DNA of 64,000 nt. Source: Bog-756 sp963806455 (GTDB taxonomy: Bacteria > Actinomycetota > Acidimicrobiia > Acidimicrobiales > RAAP-2). A program made the position numbers and the translations under genes. Where the stretch lies: positions 1-64,000 of the forward strand of contig CAWDXZ010000004.1 in the NCBI GenBank assembly GCA_963806455.1. Reading direction: 5' to 3'. The notes under the pieces were generated by a model. It did no database searches. It was given only the letters and a program-made list of their open reading frames with translations, and was not told the DNA's origin. Positions within the stretch are counted from its first letter, which is position 1. Each line of letters starts with the position of its first letter. Shown here piece by piece: positions 55,243-62,804 of the stretch.

Positions 55243-55860
55243 TCAGGAACCGAGGCCGTGCAGGATGAAGTCGCAGATTCCCGAGGCGACCTCGTCGGCG
55301 GGGGCCGGCAACGGCTCGCCGGCCCGGACCGACATGGCCCCGTAGATCTGCTGGCCGATGAGGCCCATGGCCTGGTCGGGGTCGAGGTCCCGGAAGGTCC
55401 CGAGACCGACCCCGTCGATATAGAGGTCCCGGATGAGGCGGGCGATGTTCAGCCCGATGAGGGAGAGCTCGGTCCCGAGGGCCTCGCCGCCCTCACTGAC
55501 ACCTCCCTGGGTCACCAGGGCCAACCGGAAGAAGGCGGGGTCAGCGTCGATCCGCTCGAGCATGCCCTGGATCAGCCGCTCGAGGCGGTGGGCCGGCTCT
55601 GCGTCCTGCTCCCAGGTCTCGGCGAGGTCGTCGAGGAGCTGGGTGTGCATGCCGGTGAGGCAGGCTCGGAGCAGCTCCTCCCGGTTGGCGAAGTACACGT
55701 ACACCGTGGAACGGGCCACACCGGCCTCGGCGGCGATCTCGTCCATCGAGACGTCGATCGTGCCGCGCTCGCCGAACAGACGTCGGGCCACGTCCACGAC
55801 CTGCTCCCTCCGGAAGTCACGGATGACCTCTTTGATGCTGTCGGGGGACTTGCGCGTCAC
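55243..55860 (-). CDS. TetR-family regulator of the P450 operon
   Basis: The 205-residue protein has the HTH VVDVARRLFGERGTIDVSMD then EIAAEAGVARSTVYVYFANR (about residues 20-59) and a helical ligand domain. GTG 55860 lies two bases after the P450 stop, so the two genes form one operon. It most likely binds the palindrome at 57131-57162 and is itself controlled there. Confidence 0.88.
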   Translation of the reverse strand: MTRKSPDSIKEVIRDFRREQVVDVARRLFGERGTIDVSMDEIAAEAGVARSTVYVYFANREELLRACLTGMHTQLLDDLAETWEQDAEPAHRLERLIQGMLERIDADPAFFRLALVTQGGVSEGGEALGTELSLIGLNIARLIRDLYIDGVGLGTFRDLDPDQAMGLIGQQIYGAMSVRAGEPLPAPADEVASGICDFILHGLGS

Positions 55861-55862
55861 TG

Positions 55863-57095
55863 CTAGGACAGCACGCGGGCCCCGACGGGGAAGCGCACCG
55901 GAATGTGCTTCACGCCGCTGATGAACGGCGATTGGAGCCGTTGCACGTCACCGGCCAGCTCCATCTCCGGCATCCGGTCGAGCAGGTGTTCGAACATCAC
56001 CCGGATCTCCATGCGGGCCAGGTTGGCCCCGAGGCAGAAGTGGGGTCCACCGGCACCGAACGCCAGATGGGGATTGGGGTCCCGAGTGATGTCGAACGTG
56101 TGGGGATCGTCGAACACGCTCTCGTCCCGGTTGGCCGAGACGTGGAAGAAGACTACCTTGGTGTCCGGCTCGATGAACTGACCACCGAGCTCCAGCCCGC
56201 TGGTGGTCTGCCGGCGGAAGTTCATCACCGGTGTGACGTAGCGCAGCATCTCCTCGACGGCCGAGGGCAGGAGGGAACGGTCGTTGCGGAGCTTCTCCCA
56301 TTGGTCGGGGTTCTCGAAGAACGCGGCCATGCCCCCCGAGATGAGATTGCGGGTGGTCTCGTTGCCGGCCACGGTCAGCAGCAGGAAGAAGAGCTCGAGC
56401 TCGAGCTCGGAGAGCTTCTCGCCGTCGATCTCGACCCCGGTCAGCACGCTCATGAGGTCGTCGTGGGGATCGGCACGCTTGACCGCGAACAGCTCGGAGG
56501 CGTAGGCGTAGAGCTCCATCGACGCCTGCTGGGCCGCTTCTCCGGCGCTCTGGTACTCGGGATCCTCGCTGCCGATCATCCGGTTGGACCAGTCGAACAT
56601 CCGGTGCCGGTCCTCGTCGGGCACGCCGAGAAGCTCGGCGATCACGATGAGCGGGAGCTCAGCAGCGATGTCGGTGACGAAGTCGGCCCCGCCGGAATCG
56701 ATCACCGAGTCGATGATGCCATCGGTGGCCGCATGGATGCGGTCGTGCAACTGGTTGACCGTTCGGGGTGTGAACCCCTTGTTCACCAGACGGCGGTACC
56801 GGGTGTGCAGTGGGGGGTCCATGTTGAGCATCAGGAGTTGCTGCTGGGCCAGGTCGGCGTCGGCCAGGTCCCAGATGTAGGTGGCCTTGCGGGCCGACGA
56901 GAAGTGCTCGTAGTCCCGGTTGACGGCGGTGCAGTCGGCGTGGGTGGTCACCGCCCAGAACCCGGGGCCGTGGGCTTCCTCCTGCCACCACACCGGGGCG
57001 TTCTTGCGCAGGAAGGAGAACCACTCGTGGGGGACGCGGTCGGCGAAGGGCTTCGAGTCGGTGAGGTCGATGTCGTCGAAGCCGATCCCGCTCAT
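55863..57095 (-). CDS. Cytochrome P450
   Basis: The 410-residue P450 has the heme loop FGAGGPHFCLGANLA (Cys near residue 354), the I-helix VAGNETTRNLISGG (about 242-255), EMLRYVTPVMNFRR with the E-x-x-R helix before it, and WAVTTHADCTAV at the N-terminus. The sequence NMDPPLHTRYRRLVNKGFTP is typical of CYP125/CYP142/CYP124-like sterol or branched-lipid hydroxylases (inference). ATG 57095 has a weak ribosome site; a TTG at 57116 with GGAAAGGG upstream is an alternative. Confidence 0.9.
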   Translation of the reverse strand: MSGIGFDDIDLTDSKPFADRVPHEWFSFLRKNAPVWWQEEAHGPGFWAVTTHADCTAVNRDYEHFSSARKATYIWDLADADLAQQQLLMLNMDPPLHTRYRRLVNKGFTPRTVNQLHDRIHAATDGIIDSVIDSGGADFVTDIAAELPLIVIAELLGVPDEDRHRMFDWSNRMIGSEDPEYQSAGEAAQQASMELYAYASELFAVKRADPHDDLMSVLTGVEIDGEKLSELELELFFLLLTVAGNETTRNLISGGMAAFFENPDQWEKLRNDRSLLPSAVEEMLRYVTPVMNFRRQTTSGLELGGQFIEPDTKVVFFHVSANRDESVFDDPHTFDITRDPNPHLAFGAGGPHFCLGANLARMEIRVMFEHLLDRMPEMELAGDVQRLQSPFISGVKHIPVRFPVGARVLS

Positions 57096-57130
57096 GTCGG
57101 GCTCTGTGATCGGCAATTCGGATGCCCTTT

Positions 57131-57162
57131 CCAGTGAATCGGACAGGTGTCCGATCCACTGG
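57131..57162. promoter_or_regulatory. 32-bp operator of the P450 gene
   Basis: The palindrome reads CCAGTG-a-ATCGGACA-gg-TGTCCGAT-c-CACTGG, with 14 paired bases per arm and one mismatch. It begins right after the -10 box on the minus strand and covers the expected transcription start, a typical repressor position. Confidence 0.75.
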
Positions 57163-57191
57163 ATAGTAAGTCCGATCTCCGACCCTGTCAA
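57163..57191 (-). promoter_or_regulatory. Strong promoter of the P450-TetR operon
   Basis: On the minus strand TTGACA (57186-57191), exactly 17 bases and TACTAT (57163-57168) give the best consensus promoter in the window. The -35 box lies in the first unit of the 19-bp repeat array. Confidence 0.75.
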
Positions 57192-57278
57192 TGTCCGGCG
57201 AGCCTGTCAGTGTCCGGCGGGCCTGTCAGTGTCCGGCCGGCCTGTCAGTGCCCGGCGAGCCTGTCAGTGTCCGGCCGC
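57184..57278. repeat. Five 19-bp tandem repeats upstream of the P450 gene
   Basis: Five units of the type CCTGTCAGTGTCCGGCGGG follow one another with one to three changes each. Unit 1 carries A in place of G (CCTGTCAATG), which makes the consensus -35 box on the minus strand; the others would read CTGACA at that place. Confidence 0.9.
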
Positions 57279-57303
57279 CGCCCGGTCGGGGTGCCACCCA
57301 GCC

Positions 57304-57669
57304 TCACGGGCCCCAGTCGACGGCACCGTCGATGACCACCCGCGGCCTCTCGGTGAGGACGAACTCGAGATGGTCGAGATCGAGGAACCTGGCGATGTCC
57401 TCGAACATGGCGGGGGAGTCGTCCTCCTGCATGTGGGCGTGGTACTCGTCCATGGACGCGAACCACTGGACCGTGACCCCGTCATAGCCCGACCGGTCGG
57501 CCTCGTCGCGGTAGTCGTCGAGCGGTCGGGGGTTCTGCTCGTAGCGGATGACATGGGTGCCGCAGCGGCCGTCGGCGATGAGCGGGCCATGATGGTCCCT
57601 CCAGTACGCCTGGAACTGGGCCGGGGTCATCCCCTCCCTGCGCTTCAGCAGACAGGTCAGCTTGATCAT
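57304..57669 (-). CDS. EthD-domain protein
   Basis: The 121-residue protein is a dimeric alpha-beta-barrel (EthD) member: MIKLTCLLKRREGMTPAQFQ, then YWRDHHGPLI with the conserved H-x-P, and TVQWFASMDEYHAHMQE. EthD proteins accompany P450 and other degradation enzymes and may break or shape intermediates. AAAGGA lies 8 bases before ATG 57669. It lies upstream of the P450 promoter on the same strand but is a separate unit. Confidence 0.8.
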   Translation of the reverse strand: MIKLTCLLKRREGMTPAQFQAYWRDHHGPLIADGRCGTHVIRYEQNPRPLDDYRDEADRSGYDGVTVQWFASMDEYHAHMQEDDSPAMFEDIARFLDLDHLEFVLTERPRVVIDGAVDWGP

Positions 57670-57811
57670 GGGCAGGATCCTTTCTGAGGAGGGGCGGCGC
57701 CGCCGGCCGCCGCCGGTGGTGGCCGGTGTGGTCCCGGTGGTGGTGACGACCAGAGGCTCCACCCTGGGCGCACCACCGGGCAAGCCGGGGTCGCCGTGGT
57801 GGATGGCCGGC

Positions 57812-58591
57812 TCAGCCTTCCAGCACCCTGGCGCAGAACAGATCGGTGACATAGGGCATGGCGATCGGTTCGTCCAAGGTGGCGCCGAGCTCGGCGACCT
57901 GGGCCAGCAGGGCCCGGCGGTCCTCCTCCGTCATCACCCGTACGTAGCTGCGTGAGGCCACCTGCTCGACGAACCGGGGGCGGTCGAGCTGCTGGACGAA
58001 CCGAAACCGGGTCCGTTCGACCGGCCCGAACAGCCGGCTGCGGTCGATGAGGTCGCCGAAGTCCTTCCCCATCGGGTAGGGCTGGCCCCGATCCCATTTG
58101 CTCACCCGCACCAGCTCGGCCACCATCGGGTCGGTCTCGTCCCGCTCGTTCCAGATGAGGGCGAGCCACCCGTGCGGGCGCAGGACCCGGGCCACCTCGG
58201 CCAGCGCGACCGCGGCGTCGAACCAATGGAAGGCCTGGGCCACCACCACCGCGTCCATCGAGCTCCCGACGATGGGGAGCCTCTCGGCCCTCGCGCCGGT
58301 CACGGGCACGTCGGGCAGCACGTTGCCGAAGACCTGGCGCATTGACGCCGAGGGCTCGACGGCCACGCAGCTCGCTCCCCGGGCGCAAAGTTGGCGCGTT
58401 AGTTTGCCGGTGCCGGCGGCGAGGTCGAGGACCCGGGTGCCGCGGGTGACGCCGGCCGTGGCCACGATGCGGTCCACGGCGGCGGCCGGGTAGCTCGGAC
58501 GGGCCCGCTCGTAGGTCTCCGATCCCGTCTCGAACCCGGCCCGCCCCAGCTCGGCGAGTCGCCGGTCAGGATCTGTCTCGCCGCTCGCCAT
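57812..58591 (-). CDS. Class I SAM-dependent methyltransferase
   Basis: The 259-residue protein has the SAM motif RVLDLAAGTGKLTRQLCARG (about residues 53-72), CVAVEPSASMRQVF, the aromatic AQAFHWFDAAVALAEVARVL and WLALIWNERDE. These are typical of the actinobacterial methyltransferase group with QAFHW, where acceptors are often unknown small molecules. ATG 58591 was taken as the first start before the domain. Confidence 0.82.
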   Translation of the reverse strand: MASGETDPDRRLAELGRAGFETGSETYERARPSYPAAAVDRIVATAGVTRGTRVLDLAAGTGKLTRQLCARGASCVAVEPSASMRQVFGNVLPDVPVTGARAERLPIVGSSMDAVVVAQAFHWFDAAVALAEVARVLRPHGWLALIWNERDETDPMVAELVRVSKWDRGQPYPMGKDFGDLIDRSRLFGPVERTRFRFVQQLDRPRFVEQVASRSYVRVMTEEDRRALLAQVAELGATLDEPIAMPYVTDLFCARVLEG

Positions 58592-58711
58592 CGGGCACCG
58601 ACTGTATTGGCCCGACCGAGATCCATCACACCGGGCCCGGGTCATCGGCACCCGGGCGGGGCCACCACGGCCAGCCGGTCTCCCGCGACCGGCCGCCACC
58701 GATCGATCAGC

Positions 58712-58717
58712 TACCGT
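58712..58717 (+). promoter_or_regulatory. -10 box TACCGT, leaderless start of the acetyltransferase gene
   Basis: TACCGT ends six bases before GTG 58724. Confidence 0.45.
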
Positions 58718-58723
58718 CGCGGG

Positions 58724-59614
58724 GTGGCCGCTTCCGGATCGGCGTCTGACCGCTGGTCGCACGGGTCCGATCCGATCGGGGCGGGTCATGACCCGGGGCC
58801 CGTTCCGCCGGCCCCGGAGCGGATATCCGACCGGGCACCGGGACCGGCCACCCGGGTCGGCAGGCGATTGCTCGGTTCGCTCATCCACGCCGGGTGGAAC
58901 TGGACGAGGCGGCACGGCGCCACCGGGCCGGCCGACGCTCTGGCCGCCCGGTTCGGTTCCTTCGGCCGCGGCACGTGCCTCGCCTTTCCCCCCGGTGCGA
59001 TCTTCGGTGAGCGGTGGATCCACATCGGGGCGGACACCCTGGTGGGTCCGGACGTGAGCATTTCGGCCGGGATGGTCCCCGGTCAGCGGATGATCACCGA
59101 CCCCGTCGTCCGGATCGGCGACCGGTGCATGATCGGCCGTGGCAGCCACATCGTCGGCCATTTCCAGCTGGAGGTGGGCGACGACGTCCACACCGGACCG
59201 TACGTGTACATCACCGACCAGAACCACGGGTACGAGGACCCCGACCGGGTCGTGCACGAGCAGTGGCCGAGCGACGTCCCCGTGCGGATCGGCACCGGCA
59301 GCTGGTTGGGCACCCACGTGGTGATCCTCCCCGGGACGGTGCTCGGGAGGAACGTGGTGGTGGGAGCCGGGGCGGTGGTGCGTGGGGTCTTTCCCGACCA
59401 CTGTGTGATCGCCGGCGTTCCGGCCCGCATCGTCCGGCGCTACGTGCCCGGTTCAGGATGGATCAGCGGGGCGGGCGGCTGGGACTCCCGGACCGGCGGC
59501 TCCGGCGTGGGCGGGCCGGGCGGCCCCCCGTTGGCCGGAGCACCGGAGCTCGCCCCCGTGAGATATATGGAGCCGCCCGAGAACGGCGCCGTCCCCGATC
59601 GCCCGATCCCGTAG
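58724..59614 (+). CDS. Left-handed beta-helix acyltransferase
   Basis: The 296-residue protein has an N-terminal low-complexity part (about 1-45) and a hexapeptide-repeat domain: WIHIGADTLVGPDVSISAG, VVRIGDRCMIGRGSHIVGH, YITDQNHGYEDP with the likely catalytic His, and TWLGTHVVILPG-type steps ending GAGAVVRGVFPDHCVIAGVP. Such enzymes acetylate sugars or amines with acetyl-CoA. A Gly/Pro-rich tail (about 245-296) is coded in the stretch that overlaps the patatin gene. Confidence 0.82.
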   Translation: MAASGSASDRWSHGSDPIGAGHDPGPVPPAPERISDRAPGPATRVGRRLLGSLIHAGWNWTRRHGATGPADALAARFGSFGRGTCLAFPPGAIFGERWIHIGADTLVGPDVSISAGMVPGQRMITDPVVRIGDRCMIGRGSHIVGHFQLEVGDDVHTGPYVYITDQNHGYEDPDRVVHEQWPSDVPVRIGTGSWLGTHVVILPGTVLGRNVVVGAGAVVRGVFPDHCVIAGVPARIVRRYVPGSGWISGAGGWDSRTGGSGVGGPGGPPLAGAPELAPVRYMEPPENGAVPDRPIP

Positions 59615-60588
59615 CGCCGCACGACCTCGGATGCCTCCGCCCGCCCTTGGGCGATGAGCGCCTCCGTGTTGGAGAAGTCATCGAAGTCGCGGGTGCCGAA
59701 CTCGGTGCCGCTGCACACGATGACCTCGACGGCCGGGGGGAGCTGGACGAGATCGCGGGCAAACCGGGCGTGGATCGAGATGAGAAGGGCGTTGAGCATG
59801 GCCTCGACCGGTCGCTTGGTAGGTGCGGGGGAATACGTGGGTGGGGTGCACAGCAGCACCACGATGCGGGTCGCCCCCGACTCGATGGCCCGGCGGATGG
59901 GCACATTGTCGACCACGCCACCGTCGATGAACCGGTCACCGTCGATCTCGATCGGCGGGAAAATGGCGGGGATGGCCGCCGATGCCAGTACGGCCTCGAC
60001 CACCGGGCCGTAGGTGAACCAACGCTCTCGGCCGTCGGTCAGGGACGTGGCCACCACTTCCACGGGCACCACCGCATCCTCCAGGCGGTCATACGTGATG
60101 CCGTTCTCGACGATCGTGCGCAATCCCGAGTTGGCGTAGACCGAGAGCCGCTGCCGAAAGTAGAGCCACGGTCCGTGCAGTCGGCTCTGCGGGTACACCT
60201 CCTCGCGGTTCAGCGCCAGCCAGATCCTGGTCATCCGTTCGACACCCTCGCGGGTCGGATCGCCGGCGAAGGCGGCACCGTTGATGGCGCCGACCGAGGT
60301 CCCGTAGATCCGGTCGGGGACGAAGCCGTGCTCGGTGAGGACTTGCAGCATCCCGATCTGCACGGCCCCCCGGATCCCGCCGCCGGCGAGCACCAGGGCG
60401 GTGCGGGGTCGCCCGTCCTCGGCCGCTTCCTCGTCGTCCTGGTCGCCCTGCTCCGACAGCCAGGCGGCCCGGGCAGCCGACGCCCGCTGGAGGATGAAGC
60501 GGATGACCAGCACCAACAGGACGACCGTCACCACCACGAACACGGTGAACACGGCGGCGAACGAGGTGATGGCGGCGTCAGTCGGCAT
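59440..60588 (-). CDS. Patatin-like phospholipase, membrane-anchored
   Basis: The 382-residue protein starts with one membrane helix (AAVFTVFVVVTVVLLVLVI, about residues 11-29). The patatin domain has the oxyanion loop LVLAGGGIRGAVQIG, the nucleophile YGTSVGAINGA (G-x-S-x-G, Ser near residue 98) and the D-G-G of FIDGGVVDNVPI. It should hydrolyse acyl esters of membrane lipids facing the cytoplasm. The last 58 codons, a Gly/Pro/Ser tail, overlap the acetyltransferase gene on the other strand by 175 bases. Confidence 0.85.
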   Translation of the reverse strand: MPTDAAITSFAAVFTVFVVVTVVLLVLVIRFILQRASAARAAWLSEQGDQDDEEAAEDGRPRTALVLAGGGIRGAVQIGMLQVLTEHGFVPDRIYGTSVGAINGAAFAGDPTREGVERMTRIWLALNREEVYPQSRLHGPWLYFRQRLSVYANSGLRTIVENGITYDRLEDAVVPVEVVATSLTDGRERWFTYGPVVEAVLASAAIPAIFPPIEIDGDRFIDGGVVDNVPIRRAIESGATRIVVLLCTPPTYSPAPTKRPVEAMLNALLISIHARFARDLVQLPPAVEVIVCSGTEFGTRDFDDFSNTEALIAQGRAEASEVVRRYGIGRSGTAPFSGGSIYLTGASSGAPANGGPPGPPTPEPPVRESQPPAPLIHPEPGT

Positions 60589-60633
60589 TCCCTGCGACAG
60601 GCTAATGGGACCGACCGCGGCTCACGGTGACGC

Positions 60634-60706
60634 CGGTGAGGCGGTGAGGCGGTAAGTCGGTGAGGCGGAGTGTCTGTGAGGCGGTGAGGCGGTGAGGCGG
60701 TGAGGG
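60634..60706. repeat. Eight-base GCGGTGAG repeats
   Basis: Two short runs of the unit GCGGTGAG (about 60634-60656 and 60680-60706), joined by a diverged piece, lie between the divergent patatin and nuclease genes. The region (60589-60743) thus has repeats where promoters are expected. Confidence 0.75.
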
Positions 60707-60743
60707 GAGCCGTGGTGTGACACCCGACGGCCACACTGGCAAC

Positions 60744-61862
60744 ATGCCTGTGATGGAGATCGACCGTGCTTCCGAGGAGGCCGGAGCGTCGCCGACGTCG
60801 CTTCATCGGGCGGCTCCGCCGGGGTCCGTGTCGTCCGGCCCGGTCATCGTGCCGGCTTCCCGGTCCCACGAGTGGCGGCCGCTCGCCGGGAGCGCCCTGC
60901 TCGAGCGGTTGCGGGTCACCGGCAGACCGCGGCCGCCGGTCGATCCCGAGCTGGCCGGACACCTCCGCGACACCATGGAGCGAGCGTTCCTCGCCGATCT
61001 CGGGACCGGCCCGGATCACCGGTCGGGGCCGATGCTGGTGGTGACCAAGGACCGGCTGACCCGGGTCCTCGCCTGCGAGGCCCACCACGTCGCTTCCGAG
61101 TTCGGCGACCGGGAGCCGACCGCCGCCCTGGCCTGCGGGGCACTCATGGATGTGCTGTTCCGGCAGCTGGTCACGGTCGGTTCCGTCGGTGAGCCACTGG
61201 AGGAGGGGCTGGCCGCCCTCCGACTGGACGATCGCCAACGGGACCTCGCCACCTGGGTGGACCGCATGGGGGAGGCCCAGCGGGATGAGCTCCGGCTCGA
61301 AGTCGAACGGCAGGTCCAGGGGCTCCGCGACCGCTGGCCCGTGCTGTCCCCGGCATGGTTGCCCCGCACGCAGGAGACGATGCGGGTGGGGTTGGCCGGG
61401 GGGGCGGTGCAGCTGGCGGCCAGGGTGGATCTGGCCCTGGGCGGCCCGTCGGTGGACAAGGCATCGGTCGCCCTGGTCGAGATCAAGGCCGGGGCGCGCC
61501 GGGTCGAGCACCGGGCCGACCTGCACTTCTATGCCCTGGTCGAGACGCTGCGGAGCCGGACACCACCCTTCGTCGTCGCCACCTACTACACCCGCACGGG
61601 TGAGCTGGACACGGACCCGGTGAGCGCCGAGCTGCTGGCCGCCGCGGCCCGCCGCACCCTGGCCGGAGCACGTTCGCTGATTCATCTGGCCCAGGGCAAG
61701 GAAGCTCGCCGGACGCCGAACGGCTTGTGTGGCATCTGCGCCGCGCTGCCCGATTGCGAGGAGGGGCAGGCTCGGGTCGACCGCGCCGGGGAGAACGGTG
61801 GGACCGGCCCCGGCGGGGACGAGGCCGACGGCGGCGGCCCCGAGGACGAGGGGCCCCGATGA
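60744..61862 (+). CDS. RecB/Cas4-like PD-(D/E)XK nuclease with a probable Fe-S cluster
   Basis: The 372-residue protein shows a PD-(D/E)XK core: RVDLALG (Asp near 228), VALVEIKAG (E-x-K near 245-247) and RRVEHRADLHFYALV, matching the RecB/Cas4 motif after the lysine. Four cysteines are placed as in AddB/Cas4 [4Fe-4S] nucleases: one near residue 110 (RVLACEAHH) and three at about 328, 331 and 337 (LCGICAALPDCEEG). No helicase domain is present. The C-terminal 35 residues are acidic and Gly-rich. ATG 60744 is preceded by CACACT six bases before; GTG 60717 is another start. Its stop overlaps the next gene (ATGA). Probable DNA repair or defence role. Confidence 0.72.
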   Translation: MPVMEIDRASEEAGASPTSLHRAAPPGSVSSGPVIVPASRSHEWRPLAGSALLERLRVTGRPRPPVDPELAGHLRDTMERAFLADLGTGPDHRSGPMLVVTKDRLTRVLACEAHHVASEFGDREPTAALACGALMDVLFRQLVTVGSVGEPLEEGLAALRLDDRQRDLATWVDRMGEAQRDELRLEVERQVQGLRDRWPVLSPAWLPRTQETMRVGLAGGAVQLAARVDLALGGPSVDKASVALVEIKAGARRVEHRADLHFYALVETLRSRTPPFVVATYYTRTGELDTDPVSAELLAAAARRTLAGARSLIHLAQGKEARRTPNGLCGICAALPDCEEGQARVDRAGENGGTGPGGDEADGGGPEDEGPR

Positions 61863-62725
61863 GGGCCAGGGACCTCAGCCGGGCGGTCGTGGCCGCTGCC
61901 CCGCCGGCGATCGACGGCTCCGGGCGTCGCCGACTCCGTCACCGTCTGGTCACGGGGGTGGCCGCCGAGGTCGAGCGGCTGCCCGAGGGTGAGCGGCTCG
62001 AGGTCAGCCTGGCCCTGTTCCGCCGGGCACTGGCGCGTCCCGAGCTCCTGCTCGGGTCCGGTGAGCCCTTCGCCTGGCAGCCGAAACTGGTGCGACGGTC
62101 CTTGGGCCTGGCCGTGGTGGAGGCATGCGCCGAGGGACGCTTCCGGAGCCCGGCCGAGGCGGCGGGTCCGATCGCCTCCGAAGCAGTGGAGGAATGGGGT
62201 CGGACGGGGTGGAAGGCCTTCCACTGGGAGCCCTGGTTCGCCGGCTTGCCACCGGCCGGCCGGGCGGTGGTGCTGGCCGAGGCGGTGAGCTGGGCGACCG
62301 CCCTATGGACGTCCTTCGACTGGGGCCTGCTCGGGCCCCGGCTGCGCCTTGGAGGTCCGGACGACCAATGGGTCCTCCCGGTCCCCCGGACCGTGCGACT
62401 GAAGAGCCGGTCCGAGCTTCGGGTGATGGTGTCCGCCGCCGCCGATACGGCCACCGTCACCGACGCCGGCGCACCGTCACTGGTATCGGTGTCGGGAGGC
62501 GCTCCGGCGTCGACCTGGTCGGAGGAGCTGGCCTTCTTGGCGGTGGTGGCCTTGCGCGTCGACTCCCGACCCCTGCCCGCCCGGGTCACCGGCCTGTGGC
62601 CCGACGCCGGCACCCACCGCATCGTGGAGATCGATCCACCCGTGCTCGAGAGTGCCGTGGACCGGGTCACCACAGTCGTGGGCACGCTGGTCGACGCCCG
62701 ACTGTCGAGCCTGGCGGCCCGCTGA
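61859..62725 (+). CDS. Unknown partner of the RecB/Cas4-like nuclease
   Basis: The 288-residue protein has no motif I recognise. It is rich in Ala, Arg and Trp, with a helical N-terminal half (RLEVSLALFRRALARPELLL, then WGRTGWKAFHWEPWFAGLPP) and a beta-rich C-terminal half (VLPVPRTVRLKSRSELRVMV, then THRIVEIDPPVLESAVD). The four-base overlap with the nuclease gene implies that both products act together. No membrane helix or signal peptide. Function unknown. Confidence 0.65.
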   Translation: MRARDLSRAVVAAAPPAIDGSGRRRLRHRLVTGVAAEVERLPEGERLEVSLALFRRALARPELLLGSGEPFAWQPKLVRRSLGLAVVEACAEGRFRSPAEAAGPIASEAVEEWGRTGWKAFHWEPWFAGLPPAGRAVVLAEAVSWATALWTSFDWGLLGPRLRLGGPDDQWVLPVPRTVRLKSRSELRVMVSAAADTATVTDAGAPSLVSVSGGAPASTWSEELAFLAVVALRVDSRPLPARVTGLWPDAGTHRIVEIDPPVLESAVDRVTTVVGTLVDARLSSLAAR

Positions 62726-62804
62726 GCCGTGGTCGCCCCGCCGGGCGACGCCCTCATTACCAGGCGAGGGATGTGGTACCCGGTCCTCCCGGCGTGGGAA
62801 TCGC

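Noticed and set aside
57184..57278. 19-bp repeats considered as a CRISPR array
   Set aside because: No spacers and no cas genes nearby; the Cas4-like nuclease at 60.7 kb has no other Cas partner.
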